64,000 nt of DNA, taken from contig NZ_CP050022.2 in the NCBI RefSeq assembly GCF_011602485.2, positions 3,926,001 through 3,990,000 on the forward strand, given 5' to 3'. This DNA is from Bradyrhizobium sp. 1(2017). Its GTDB lineage: Bacteria > Pseudomonadota > Alphaproteobacteria > Rhizobiales > Xanthobacteraceae. Both the position numbers and the translations under genes were made by a program. Under the pieces are notes generated by a model. That model was not told the DNA's origin. It made no database searches and saw only the letters and a list, made by a program, of their open reading frames with translations. This document shows positions 45,700 through 54,048 of this stretch, piece after piece (within the stretch, counting starts at the first letter, position 1; every line of letters starts with the position of its first letter).

Positions 45700-45713
45700 T
45701 TGATTTGCATCAA
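45700..45713 (-). promoter_or_regulatory. FNR/FixK-type box
   Basis: TTGATTTGCATCAA matches the consensus TTGAT-N4-ATCAA on both arms. Its centre (45706.5) is about 69 bases before the TAXI start codon at 45637. If it sits at the usual -41.5, transcription would begin near 45665, leaving a 28-base leader. This suggests microoxic activation by a FixK/FnrN/AadR-type protein. Confidence 0.65.
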
Positions 45714-45925
45714 GACCAAGGACGAACGGATGCGGGAGAGGCGGCCCTTGCACCGCCTCGTGTCCCGGTGCCAAAGCTCTACTGGCAGAGGTGCATTTAG
45801 GCCGCCATCGTTTTTGAAGGTACCGCCGGAACCGCAGACGATGCCATCACGGGTCTTCTAATCGTTCCAGCCGTTATAGTTGTAGCAAGCCTATGTTCCG
45901 GTAGTCGGTGTCCCGAAGACCGTCC

Positions 45926-47002
45926 TCACGCCCCGCAGACGATCACGCCGTACCAGCCGAGCCCGCGATAGGTCTCATAGCCGGGGGTGGCATGGAAGGC
46001 GACCAGCGTGCCGGTGCGGTCGTGATAGAAGCCGGAGCGCTGGCCGTTCAGCGAGATCGAGATGCGCTCGCTGAGGATGCCCTGGCCGTCGGATGCCGCG
46101 ATGACGCGAAAGTTCGAATCGACCAGCAGCACGCGGGCCTTGTCGCCGTCGCCGACGCGTACGCCCTGGACGATGGCGCGGGCTTGCGGCTCCCAGTCGA
46201 AATGGATGGCGAGCACGCCGATCGGCGCGCCATTGGCCTGGCCGCCGGCGCGGACGCTGGCGCAATAGGTCGCGACCTGCGCATTGCCGAGCAGGGGCTG
46301 GTTCTCGACGTCGCCGGCGACATAGTCGTCGCCGGAGCGAAGGCCCTTCGCCTCGCGAAACCATCTGGTGTGGGCGACGTTCTGGCCGACGACGCGGAAG
46401 CGGTCCGCCCGGCCGTTGGCGATGACGTTGCCGTCGAGGTCGCAGAGCCAGAGGTCGAGATAGACGGTGTAAGCGCCGAGGATCACGCCGAGGCGCTGCG
46501 AGGCGTGGTTCACGGTCGCTGCGCCCGGAGCAGCCGCGCAATCGACCACGGCGGAATCGGTCGCCCACCAGCGCACGTCGCAGGTGCGCTCATAGAGGTT
46601 GCGGTCGATCAGCTCGATGGCGTTGAGCGACAAATCGACCATGCGCTCGCCGCGCGAGCGCTGGCTCATGCGGTCGATCGAGGCGACGAGATCGCCGGTG
46701 CGTTTGGTCAGCTGGGTCTCGAGCTCGCGGGCGATGGTCTCGACCTGCTGGCCGACGCCGCGGACCTCCTGGGCCACCACCGCGAAACCCGCGCCCTGCG
46801 CGCCGGCGCGGGAACTCTCGATCAATGCGTTTAGCGCCAGCATCTTCATCTGGTTGGTGATCTGCTGGATCGCCTTGGTCTTGTCGACCGCGATCTGGTT
46901 GACCTCTGCCGTGAGGCGGTTGATCAGCGCGGAGATATCGGAATCGTCGTCGGCGGGTTCGGTGGCGATCGGCTTGGCCTTCAGACCCAGCGCAGCAGAC
47001 AT
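45926..47002 (-). CDS. Soluble chemoreceptor-like protein with reversed domain order
   Basis: 358 residues. Near the N-terminus (about 25-100) is the tip of an MCP signalling domain: MKMLALNALIESSRAGAQG and GFAVVAQEVRGVGQQVETIA. The C-terminal 220 residues look like a Cache/PAS-like sensor: YLDLWLCDLDGNVIANG, RWFREAKGL, YCASVRAGG, LAIHFDWEPQA and a final LGWYGVIVCGA. No membrane segment or HAMP domain exists. Normal receptors have the sensor first. ATG 47002 is chosen from GGGGATTTCC upstream. Confidence 0.8.
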   Translation of the reverse strand: MSAALGLKAKPIATEPADDDSDISALINRLTAEVNQIAVDKTKAIQQITNQMKMLALNALIESSRAGAQGAGFAVVAQEVRGVGQQVETIARELETQLTKRTGDLVASIDRMSQRSRGERMVDLSLNAIELIDRNLYERTCDVRWWATDSAVVDCAAAPGAATVNHASQRLGVILGAYTVYLDLWLCDLDGNVIANGRADRFRVVGQNVAHTRWFREAKGLRSGDDYVAGDVENQPLLGNAQVATYCASVRAGGQANGAPIGVLAIHFDWEPQARAIVQGVRVGDGDKARVLLVDSNFRVIAASDGQGILSERISISLNGQRSGFYHDRTGTLVAFHATPGYETYRGLGWYGVIVCGA

Positions 47003-47274
47003 CGGGGATTTCCCTTGGCAATGAGGTCTGATCTGCAACGAACCCGGAACAACAAATTACAGATCGAATACGAGTCGTTTTCGAAGATTCCGCCTAACGC
47101 CCGCTTAATTTGCTGTTCCACGGATTGCCCAAATGATAGTCACTTCGCGCAGCAAAACGGCAATCCACTGCTTTATGCGGCGCGGACATTGCATATGTCG
47201 GTGGATTCCGGGTCAATCGTCCTTCCGGCCCACCAGCTGCCACGCTGCCGGGTTTCTCAAGCCAATCGCAATCC

Positions 47275-49116
47275 ATGACGCCGCCCGCCACTGCCTTGCC
47301 CGTCGAAGCGCCCCAGGCGTTCCTGGGGGTGACGCGCTCGCTGACCGACAAGCTGTGGCGCGACCGGCTGGACGGGCGCGGGGCGGCCAAGGCGCTTGCC
47401 ATCGTGCAACGGCACCAATTGCCGGAACTGCTGGCGCGGGTGCTTGCGGGCCGCGGCGTCGACATCGACACCGTGCCGGACTTCCTAGATCCGACCATCC
47501 GAAAGCTGCTGCCGGACCCGTTCACGGTGACGGAGATGGAAGCCGCGGCCAGGCGGATCGCGGATGCCGCGACCAAGGGCGAGAAGGTTGCGATCTTCGG
47601 CGATTACGACGTCGACGGGGCGACCTCGGCGGCGCTGCTGGCCTGGCACCTGCGCCATTGCGGGCTCGATCCGCTGATCCACATTCCCGACCGGATCTTC
47701 GAGGGATATGGGCCCAACACGGAAGCGGTGCGCGCGCTGGCGGCCAAGGGCGCCACGCTGCTGGTTACCGTCGATTGCGGCACCACGAGCATCGAGCCGC
47801 TGGCCGAAGCCAAGCGCCTCGGCATGTCCGTGGTCGTGATCGACCACCATCAATGCGGCCTCGATCTCCCGGAGGTCGATGCGCTGGTCAATCCGAACCG
47901 GCCCGACGATCTTTCCGGCCTCGGCCATCTCGCCGCGGTCGGCCTCGTGCTTGTGACGCTGGTTGCCGTGAACCGCGAGCTGCGCCAGCGCGGCTTCTGG
48001 GGCAGCGAGATGCCCGAGCCGGATCTGCTCGGCATGCTGCACCACGTCGCGCTCGGCACCGTCGCCGACGTCGCCCCACTGATTGGGCTGAACCGCGCCT
48101 TCGTCGTGAAGGGCCTGATCGCGATGCGGCGGCGCGACCATGTCGGCCACACCGCGCTGATGGACGTGGCGCGCCTCAACGGCCCGCCGGAGGCCTGGCA
48201 TCTCGGCTTCATGCTGGGGCCGCGCGTCAATGCCGGCGGCCGCATCGGCCGCGCCGACCTCGGCGTGCGGCTGCTCTTGGAAGGCGACAGCGTCGAGGCT
48301 GCGCGGATCGCGGCTGAGCTCGATCGCCTCAACAGCGAGCGCCGCGTCATCGAGCAGGCGGCGGAAGCGCAGGCCGAAGCGGAAGCGCTGGCCTCGATTG
48401 GGCTGGAGGACAAGCTCGGCGTCATCGTCACCGCGTCCGAAGGCTGGCATCCCGGCGTGGTCGGCCTCGTCGCCTCCCGCTTGAAGGAGAAATTTTCGCG
48501 GCCGGCCTTTGCCATCGCGCTCGAGCCTGGCGGCATCGGCACCGGATCGGGCCGCTCGATCGCCGGCGTCGATCTCGGCAAGGCCGTACGCCAGGCGGTC
48601 GCCGACGGCATTCTGCTCAAGGGCGGCGGCCATGCCATGGCCGCGGGCGTGACCTTGCGAAAGGAGAAGCTCGCCGAATTCCGCGCCTATATGGAGCAGG
48701 CCCTGGCACGCGACGTTGCCGAAGCCCGCCACGTCAACGAGCTCTATGTCGACGGCGCGGTCTCCGCACGTGCGGTAACGACGGAGCTAGCGACCACGCT
48801 GAACCGCGCCGGCCCGTTCGGCAGCGGCAATCCGGAGCCGGTGCTGGCCTTGCCGGCGCATCAGCTCGTCTATGCCGACGAGGTAGGACAGGCGCATCTG
48901 CGCCTGCGCTTCAAATCGGGTGACGGCGCCATCGTCAACGGCATCGCGTTCCGTTCGGTCGGCCAGAAGCTCGGCAACGCGCTGCAGGCCAATCGCGGTC
49001 AGCAGATGCACGTCGCGGGATCATTGTCGGTCGATCGCTATCAGGGCGTCGAGCGGGTGCAATTCCGCGTCGTCGACGTCGCACTACCGGATCAGGGGCC
49101 ATCCGTGATCAGATAA
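47275..49116 (+). CDS. recJ: Single-stranded-DNA-specific exonuclease RecJ
   Basis: 613 residues. DHH phosphoesterase motifs: IFGDYDVDGATSAALL, LLVTVDCGTTS, VVIDHHQCG (DHH), GLGHLAAVGLVL, and the DHHA1 region GRIGRADLGVRLLLE, ASEGWHPGVVGLVASRL, GSGRSIAGVDL and KGGGHAMAAGV. An OB-like C-terminal domain begins near 480 (GPFGSGNPEPV). It degrades ssDNA 5'-3' in RecF repair and mismatch repair. In related genomes it commonly follows glpX; here a 7-kb block intervenes. Confidence 0.96.
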   Translation: MTPPATALPVEAPQAFLGVTRSLTDKLWRDRLDGRGAAKALAIVQRHQLPELLARVLAGRGVDIDTVPDFLDPTIRKLLPDPFTVTEMEAAARRIADAATKGEKVAIFGDYDVDGATSAALLAWHLRHCGLDPLIHIPDRIFEGYGPNTEAVRALAAKGATLLVTVDCGTTSIEPLAEAKRLGMSVVVIDHHQCGLDLPEVDALVNPNRPDDLSGLGHLAAVGLVLVTLVAVNRELRQRGFWGSEMPEPDLLGMLHHVALGTVADVAPLIGLNRAFVVKGLIAMRRRDHVGHTALMDVARLNGPPEAWHLGFMLGPRVNAGGRIGRADLGVRLLLEGDSVEAARIAAELDRLNSERRVIEQAAEAQAEAEALASIGLEDKLGVIVTASEGWHPGVVGLVASRLKEKFSRPAFAIALEPGGIGTGSGRSIAGVDLGKAVRQAVADGILLKGGGHAMAAGVTLRKEKLAEFRAYMEQALARDVAEARHVNELYVDGAVSARAVTTELATTLNRAGPFGSGNPEPVLALPAHQLVYADEVGQAHLRLRFKSGDGAIVNGIAFRSVGQKLGNALQANRGQQMHVAGSLSVDRYQGVERVQFRVVDVALPDQGPSVIR

Positions 49117-49180
49117 CGCAAGATCCGACGTGGCCTTGCGGCGACAATAAGTCGCTCAAACAACAAAAAAGGGAGTGAAC

Positions 49181-49990
49181 ATGGCAGGGCAGGTTGAGGG
49201 CAAGGTGGCGCTGGTGACGGGCGGCGCCTCGGGCATCGGCGAGGCCATCGTCGAGCTGTTCGCGCGCGAGGGCGCCACCGTCATTGCAACCGACATCGAC
49301 GAGCTACGCGGCCCCGAGCTTGCCAAGCGCATCGCCACGGCCGGCGGCAAGGCGATCTTCCTGGAGCAGGACGTCACCAGCGAGGAACGCTGGATCGAGA
49401 TCGTCGCCGAAATCGCCAAGCGCTACGGCCGGCTCGACATCATGGTCTCCAATGCCGGCATCGGCATCGCCGTGCCCTCGATCGTCGACATGACGCTCTC
49501 GGACTGGCGCAAGCAGAACGCGATCAACCTCGACGGCGTGTTCCTCTCGGTCAAGCACTGCCTGCCCCTGATGCGCAAGACCGGCGGCGGCTCGATCGTG
49601 ATGATGTCCTCGCTCGCAGGCTTGCGCGGCGCGCCCGGGCTGTCGGCCTATTCCGCCACCAAGGGCGGCGTGCGGCTGTTCGCCAAATCGATCGCGATGG
49701 AGTGCGCGGCCGCCGGCGATGGCATCCGTATCAACTCCGTGCATCCCGGCATCATCGATACGCCGATCTGGGGCAAGATCCCGACCGGCGCGACCGGTGC
49801 CGGCCAGAACGCGCCGATCGATCCGGAGGAGCGCGCCAAGGTCGCTACGCCGCTTGGCCGCGCCGGCCATGCTGCCGAGATCGCCTCCGGCGTACTCTAT
49901 CTGGCCTCGGATGGCTCGCGCTACGTCACCGGCAGCGAGCTCGTCATCGACGGCGGCATGAATGCCGGGGGCGTGCCGCGGCGCGCATAG
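49181..49990 (+). CDS. SDR family oxidoreductase
   Basis: 269 residues. TGGASGIGEAIVELFA (about 12-27), NAGIGI, MSSLAGLRG with the catalytic Ser, YSATKGGVR with the Tyr/Lys, and HPGIIDTPIW. The C-terminal VIDGGMNAGG is typical. An AAAAAGGGAGTG ribosome site precedes ATG 49181. The substrate is unknown. It is next to a class II aldolase gene on the same strand (96-base gap), which may share its pathway. Confidence 0.92.
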   Translation: MAGQVEGKVALVTGGASGIGEAIVELFAREGATVIATDIDELRGPELAKRIATAGGKAIFLEQDVTSEERWIEIVAEIAKRYGRLDIMVSNAGIGIAVPSIVDMTLSDWRKQNAINLDGVFLSVKHCLPLMRKTGGGSIVMMSSLAGLRGAPGLSAYSATKGGVRLFAKSIAMECAAAGDGIRINSVHPGIIDTPIWGKIPTGATGAGQNAPIDPEERAKVATPLGRAGHAAEIASGVLYLASDGSRYVTGSELVIDGGMNAGGVPRRA

Positions 49991-50086
49991 GGCGCGCAGG
50001 GCAGGGTGGCGCCTGCAGGGGCTGACGCGCAAGCGCCGGCCCTGTACAACGCGGGGAGCTTCCGACCGACAGAGGTGTCCTTCGCC

Positions 50087-50878
50087 ATGGCGCACAATCT
50101 TCACGCCTCCTCACCCGCGCCGCAGCGTTCGAACCGGCCGGATCTCGCCACCGATGCGATCCGCACCGCGCGCGAGGATCTCGCTGCCTGCTTTCGCATG
50201 GCCGCGCGCAACGGCTTCGAAGAAGGCATCTGCAATCACTTCTCGGCCGTGGTGCCCGGGCATGACGATCTCTTCCTGGTCAACCCCTATGGCTACGCCT
50301 TCCGCGAGCTGACCGCGTCGAAGCTCTTGATCTGCGATTTTCACGGCAACGTGCTCGATGGCGAGGGCGTGCCCGAAGCGACCGCCTTCTACATCCATGC
50401 CGAGATGCACAAGCGCCTGCCGCGCGCCAAGGTCGCCTTCCACACCCACATGCCCTATGCCACGGCGCTATCGATGACGGAGGGCGAGCCCCTGATCTGG
50501 GCCGGCCAGACCGCGCTGAAGTTCTACGGCCGCATCGCCGTTGACCGCGACTATAACGGCCTCGCGCTCGACAACCGCGAGGGGGCACGCATCGCCTCCA
50601 GCGTCGGCGATGCCGACATCGTCTTCATGAAGCATCACGGCGTCATGGTGCTGGCGCCGACCATCGCGGAAGCCTGGGACGATCTCTATTATCTCGAACG
50701 CGCCGCCGAGGTGCAGGTGCTCGCGATGTCGACGGGTCGGAAAGTCCTGCCTGTGGATCCCGCTGTCGCGGCCGAAACCTACCGGCAGATGCGCGAAGGC
50801 GACTCCGAATCCGCGCGGTTGCATCTCGCCGCGATCCGCCGCCAGCTCGATGCGGAAGAGCCGCAGTACAGGCACTGA
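50087..50878 (+). CDS. Class II aldolase/adducin family protein
   Basis: 263 residues. The aldolase II domain is seen as ACFRMAARNGFEEGICNHFSAVVPG (in part), the zinc site HAEMHKRLPRAKVAFHTHMPYATAL (H-x-H motif HTHMPYA) and FMKHHGVMVLAPTIAEAWDDLYYLERAAEVQ. Members are either metal-dependent aldolases for sugar phosphates or non-enzymatic. No sugar kinase or isomerase flanks it. GAGGTG lies before ATG 50087. The frame open upstream from 50006 is not part of the protein. Confidence 0.9.
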   Translation: MAHNLHASSPAPQRSNRPDLATDAIRTAREDLAACFRMAARNGFEEGICNHFSAVVPGHDDLFLVNPYGYAFRELTASKLLICDFHGNVLDGEGVPEATAFYIHAEMHKRLPRAKVAFHTHMPYATALSMTEGEPLIWAGQTALKFYGRIAVDRDYNGLALDNREGARIASSVGDADIVFMKHHGVMVLAPTIAEAWDDLYYLERAAEVQVLAMSTGRKVLPVDPAVAAETYRQMREGDSESARLHLAAIRRQLDAEEPQYRH

Positions 50879-50899
50879 GGCAGGCGTCAGCTACAGAAT

Positions 50900-51000
50900 C
50901 ATTCCGGGGCGCGCCACTTGGCGCGAGCCCGGAGTCCATCGTGCGGTAAGCGATGCGTAGGAATGGAGTTCCGGGCTCGCGCGTCGCGCGCCCGGGAATG
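50900..51000. repeat. Palindromic repeat CATTCCGGGG...CCCGGGAATG
   Basis: Imperfect outer arms CATTCCGGGGCGCGC (from 50900) and GCGCGCCCGGGAATG (to 51000), with inner GGAGTCCATCG and related near-palindromes. It shares the CATTCCGGG edge with the repeat at 40174. It lies between the convergent aldolase and lytic transglycosylase genes. Confidence 0.75.
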
Positions 51001-51010
51001 ACGGTGTGCT

Positions 51011-52240
51011 CTACGATCCCTGCCGCAGCTTCGCCAGCACCTTGAGCCCGCCATATCCGTCCGCCGGCGTGATGCCCGCACGCTGCTGAAAATCCTTCAC
51101 GGCCTTCATCGTGTCGTTGCCGACGCGGCCGTCGGTGCCGCCGGTGTCGAAGCCGGCCTTGGTCAGGCGTGTCTGCATCTCCTGCACCTCGGCGAGCGTC
51201 AGCGCGCGCTCGGAGCCGGGGAAGGGCTGGATGAAGGGTGGCGCGCCCAGGCAGCGGTCGCCGAGATGGCAGATCGCCAGCGCATAATTCATCGACGGAT
51301 TATAGCTTTTCACCGAATAGAAGTTCGGTCCGAGCAGGAAGGTTGGCCCGCCCGCGACCGGCGTCCACATTTGCGCGGATGCGTTCGGCTGCGGGAATGG
51401 CTGGCCGTCGGCGCGGGTCACGCCGGCGGACGCCCAGGCGGCGTAGCTGCGGCTCCCGCTCATGTTGCCGGACGCGCGCACCTCGTAGCCCCAATGCTCG
51501 CCGCGGTGCCATTTGCCGCGATTGACCAGATATTTTGCGGTCGAGCCCAGCGCATCGTCGGGCTTGCCGAATGGCGAGACCTTGCCGTCGCCGTCATAGT
51601 CGATGCCGACATTGAGCCAGACTTCCGGCATCCATTGCGAATGGCCCATCGCGCCGGCCCAGGATCCCTGCATCTGCTCCGGCGTGCTCCAGCCCTTGTC
51701 GACGATGCGGAGCGCATTGATCAGCTCGGTCTCCCAATAGGCCTTGCGGCGCGGCTCGTTCCAGGCGAGCGCGGCGAGCGAGGGAAACACCGGCTTCATA
51801 TGGTTCTGCTGCACCAGCGGATCGCCATAGGCGGACTCGACGCCCCACAGTGCCAGCAGCGTGCCGCGCTCGACGCCGAAGTCGCGCTCGATGCGCGCCA
51901 GCAGCGCCTCGTTGTTCTTCAGCGCGACCTTGCCGTTGATAATGCGCCAGTCGGAAACGCGGCGGTTGATGTACTGCCACACCTGTTCGTGGAATTCCGG
52001 CTGGCTGCGCATCTGCTTGAACACGCTCATGTCCGGCTCGACCCGCGCCATCGCGCGTTGCCAGGCCGCGGCCGAAATGCCCTTTGCCATCGCCCGCGTG
52101 CGAAAAGCCTCGCGCCATTCGTCGAAGCCCGGAGGCGCGGCGAGAGCGCGTGTCGGGAGCGTGAGCAAGGCGGCCACACCGAGTGCGGATTTCAGCAGAG
52201 TGCGGCGGGCCTGATGGGCGGAGGAATCAGCATTTTTCAT
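51011..52240 (-). CDS. Lytic murein transglycosylase with peptidoglycan-binding domain
   Basis: 409 residues. The N-terminus contains ARRTLLKSALGVAALLTLP, a twin-arginine-like signal ending near ALA. The MltB-type domain has the catalytic Glu in LWGVESAYGDPLVQQ, and QGSWAGAMGHSQWMPEVW and YAWASAGV-like segments. A PG_binding_1 domain forms the last 60 residues (VQEMQTRLTKAGFDTGG, FQQRAGITPADGYGG). It would cleave murein glycan strands in the periplasm. Confidence 0.93.
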   Translation of the reverse strand: MKNADSSAHQARRTLLKSALGVAALLTLPTRALAAPPGFDEWREAFRTRAMAKGISAAAWQRAMARVEPDMSVFKQMRSQPEFHEQVWQYINRRVSDWRIINGKVALKNNEALLARIERDFGVERGTLLALWGVESAYGDPLVQQNHMKPVFPSLAALAWNEPRRKAYWETELINALRIVDKGWSTPEQMQGSWAGAMGHSQWMPEVWLNVGIDYDGDGKVSPFGKPDDALGSTAKYLVNRGKWHRGEHWGYEVRASGNMSGSRSYAAWASAGVTRADGQPFPQPNASAQMWTPVAGGPTFLLGPNFYSVKSYNPSMNYALAICHLGDRCLGAPPFIQPFPGSERALTLAEVQEMQTRLTKAGFDTGGTDGRVGNDTMKAVKDFQQRAGITPADGYGGLKVLAKLRQGS

Positions 52241-52363
52241 GCAACCATTCTAGCGGGAAACATGGCCCATGGGAGCCTGTTCCCGACGCGTCGGAACAGC
52301 CTGTTCCCGCGGAACAAAGTGTCGCAGTCCTGCATTCCCTCCGCACACATTGAGGAGGAGAGG

Positions 52364-52618
52364 ATGAGGAAAGTTCTATTTGCAGCCGCCATGGTCACCG
52401 CGATTGCGGCCCCTGCATTCGCTGGCGAAGTCGGTGTTCACGTCGGTCCGGTCGGCGCTGGTGTAACGGTTGGGCAGTCGCCGGACTACCGCGTCCGCGA
52501 GCGTGATCGCACCACGGTCATCAAGGAACGCGAACCGTCGAGCCGCACCACAGTGATCAAGAAGGAAGATGAATACGGCAATCGCAGCAAGACCGTGATT
52601 CAACACGACAACGACTGA
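52364..52618 (+). CDS. Small secreted protein with RTTVIK repeats (84 aa)
   Basis: A very strong GAGGAGGAGAGG ribosome site precedes ATG 52364. The signal peptide MRKVLFAAAMVTAIAAPAFA leads to a short mature protein, GEVGVHVGPVGAGVTVG, then two copies of RTTVIK (RTTVIKERE and RTTVIKKED) and a KTVIQHDND end. Highly charged. No function known. A perfect terminator follows, suggesting high monocistronic expression. Confidence 0.85.
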   Translation: MRKVLFAAAMVTAIAAPAFAGEVGVHVGPVGAGVTVGQSPDYRVRERDRTTVIKEREPSSRTTVIKKEDEYGNRSKTVIQHDND

Positions 52619-52625
52619 CGAGCAG

Positions 52626-52652
52626 GGCCCCGGCTCCGAGGCCGGGGCCTTT
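52626..52652 (+). terminator. Intrinsic terminator
   Basis: GGCCCCGGC (52626-52634) and GCCGGGGCC (52641-52649) form a perfect 9-bp stem with a 6-base loop, followed by TTT. It starts 8 bases after the stop of the small secreted protein gene. Confidence 0.9.
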
Positions 52653-52681
52653 GCACGATCGGCAAATCGAATCGGGGTGGA

Positions 52682-52933
52682 ATGAAGATACGCGCACATG
52701 CGGAAAGCCATGTCGTCGAGCTCGACGACGGATCGCAATGGCAGATCTTTCCCGGTGATCTCGCGACCACGCTGAGCTGGAAGCCCGAGACCGATCTGCA
52801 CCTGGAGCCGAGCCGCGACCGGGTGAGTTCGCATGTGCTGGTGAATGGCGCCGATCAGAGCCGCGTGCGGGTGATCGCCGCCGGCGAAGCCTGGCCCGAC
52901 GGCGAGGTCAAGGATGCGCTGAAGGGCGGGTAG
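52682..52933 (+). CDS. Small conserved-looking cytosolic protein (83 aa)
   Basis: MKIRAHAESHVVELDDGSQW and QIFPGDLATTLSWKP suggest an all-beta fold, followed by HVLVNGADQSRVRVIAAG and a polar end. No signal peptide or known domain. GGGGTGGA lies just before ATG 52682. The balanced composition and good start support a real gene; function unknown. It starts 63 bases after the stop of the previous gene. Confidence 0.65.
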   Translation: MKIRAHAESHVVELDDGSQWQIFPGDLATTLSWKPETDLHLEPSRDRVSSHVLVNGADQSRVRVIAAGEAWPDGEVKDALKGG

Positions 52934-52965
52934 CATTCCTTTGGACGGCGAGGCGCGCGAGCCCC

Positions 52966-53493
52966 CTAGTCCTCCTGCAACTCGGCTGCGATGCCGGCAA
53001 GCCAGCGGCGGATCGCAGTTTCCGCCTTGCTATCCAAGCCCCGGGCGAGCCGCTTTTCGAGCGCGATGACGCGCTCGCGGCAGGCCTTCAGCAGCGTCGA
53101 CCCTCGCGATGTCAGCGACCATTGCTGGATGCGGCCGTGGATGGGATGCGGCGTCATCTCGATCGCCCCGTCGCGTTCGAGATTTCGAATAATGACCCCA
53201 ACGGTCTGAGGCGTGAGGAAAGTGAGGCGGGCGACGTCGGCCCCCGACAGGCCCGGATAGGCGTTGAGCATCGTCAGCACAGCGAATTGCGGCGAGGTCA
53301 CGCCGAGATCGGCGAGGGTCCGCTCCATCGTCAGCCGAACCGCGGCGTGAGCCTGACGCAGCAGATAGCCGAGATAACCTTGCTCGCCGCGCTTGCCTTC
53401 GCCGGGCGCGGGTACGCGAACGCCGTCATCGGCCGGTGCAGGGGCCTTGCGCGCGTTTTTCGATCTTGTGAGGCCTGCGGTCTTGCGTGACAT
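52966..53493 (-). CDS. MarR family transcriptional regulator
   Basis: 175 residues. The winged helix core spans about 45-140: HAAVRLTMERTLADLGVTSPQ, LSGADVARLTFLTPQTVGVII (recognition helix), DGAIEMTPHPIHGRIQQWSLT (wing with the D-x-R-like HPIHGR). A 38-residue N-terminal basic extension (SRKTAGLTRSKNARKAP) is not typical and could be unstructured. It is divergent from the AhpD-like/cupin operon. A palindrome covers its own start codon, so it very likely represses both sides. Confidence 0.93.
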   Translation of the reverse strand: MSRKTAGLTRSKNARKAPAPADDGVRVPAPGEGKRGEQGYLGYLLRQAHAAVRLTMERTLADLGVTSPQFAVLTMLNAYPGLSGADVARLTFLTPQTVGVIIRNLERDGAIEMTPHPIHGRIQQWSLTSRGSTLLKACRERVIALEKRLARGLDSKAETAIRRWLAGIAAELQED

Positions 53494-53533
53494 ATAAGAG
53501 CTCTTATAATATGAAAGTCCTCTTACAATAAGA
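53493..53533. promoter_or_regulatory. Two MarR operator candidates
   Basis: TATAAGAGCTCTTATA (53493-53508) is a perfect 16-bp palindrome whose first base is part of the marR start codon. TCTTA-CAA-TAAGA (53521-53533) is a second dyad with the same TCTTA/TAAGA half-sites and lies 15 bases before the AhpD-like start. Both match the dimensions of MarR-type sites. Confidence 0.8.
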
Positions 53534-53547
53534 CGAGGTGAACCGCA

Positions 53548-54027
53548 ATGTCACACGCCCGCAGCGAATACGAGGATTTCAAGAAGATCGCGCCCGACGT
53601 CTATGATCTGGTGCTGGCGCTCGGTCAGCTTGCAACGAAGGCCGGCCTCGACAAGCATCTCGTCGAGCTCGTCAAGCTGCGCGCCTCGCAGATCAACGGC
53701 TGCGCCTTCTGCGTGCAGCACCACGTCCTGCTGTCGGAACGGATCGGCGTTCCCGCTGACAAGCTCCATCTCGTCGCGGTCTGGCGCGAGGCGCCGATCT
53801 TCTCGGCGCGCGAGCGCGCGGCGCTGGCCTGGGCGGAGGCGTTGACGCTGCTACCCGAGGGCGTCAGCGACGAGGTCTATTCGGAGGCAAGCCGCGAGTT
53901 CTCCGAGAGCGAGCTGACCTACCTGACGTCGGCGGTCGCCTCGATCAACGTCTGGAACCGGTTCGGTGCGGCCTATCGCTGGACGCCGGCCCAGCGGCCT
54001 GTCGCGGCGAATGCCGCGGCATCCTGA
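53548..54027 (+). CDS. Carboxymuconolactone decarboxylase/AhpD-like protein
   Basis: 159 residues. The alkylhydroperoxidase core has VKLRASQINGCAFCVQHHVLL, with the redox pair C-x-x-C and the following His (CAFCVQHH), and ERAALAWAEALTLLPEGVSDE. The CAFC-x-x-H pattern indicates the AhpD-like peroxidase subgroup rather than the decarboxylase. It would act against organic peroxides. AGACGAGGTG precedes ATG 53548. It is the first gene of the operon controlled by the MarR pair of sites. Confidence 0.92.
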   Translation: MSHARSEYEDFKKIAPDVYDLVLALGQLATKAGLDKHLVELVKLRASQINGCAFCVQHHVLLSERIGVPADKLHLVAVWREAPIFSARERAALAWAEALTLLPEGVSDEVYSEASREFSESELTYLTSAVASINVWNRFGAAYRWTPAQRPVAANAAAS

Positions 54028-54048
54028 TTGCAACACGGGGAGGTCAGC

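Noticed and set aside
47015..47278. 87-codon + strand ORF ending inside the recJ start
   Set aside because: The ATGA-like overlap with recJ is suggestive, but it has no ribosome site, no family and a Cys/Asn-rich composition unlike its neighbours.
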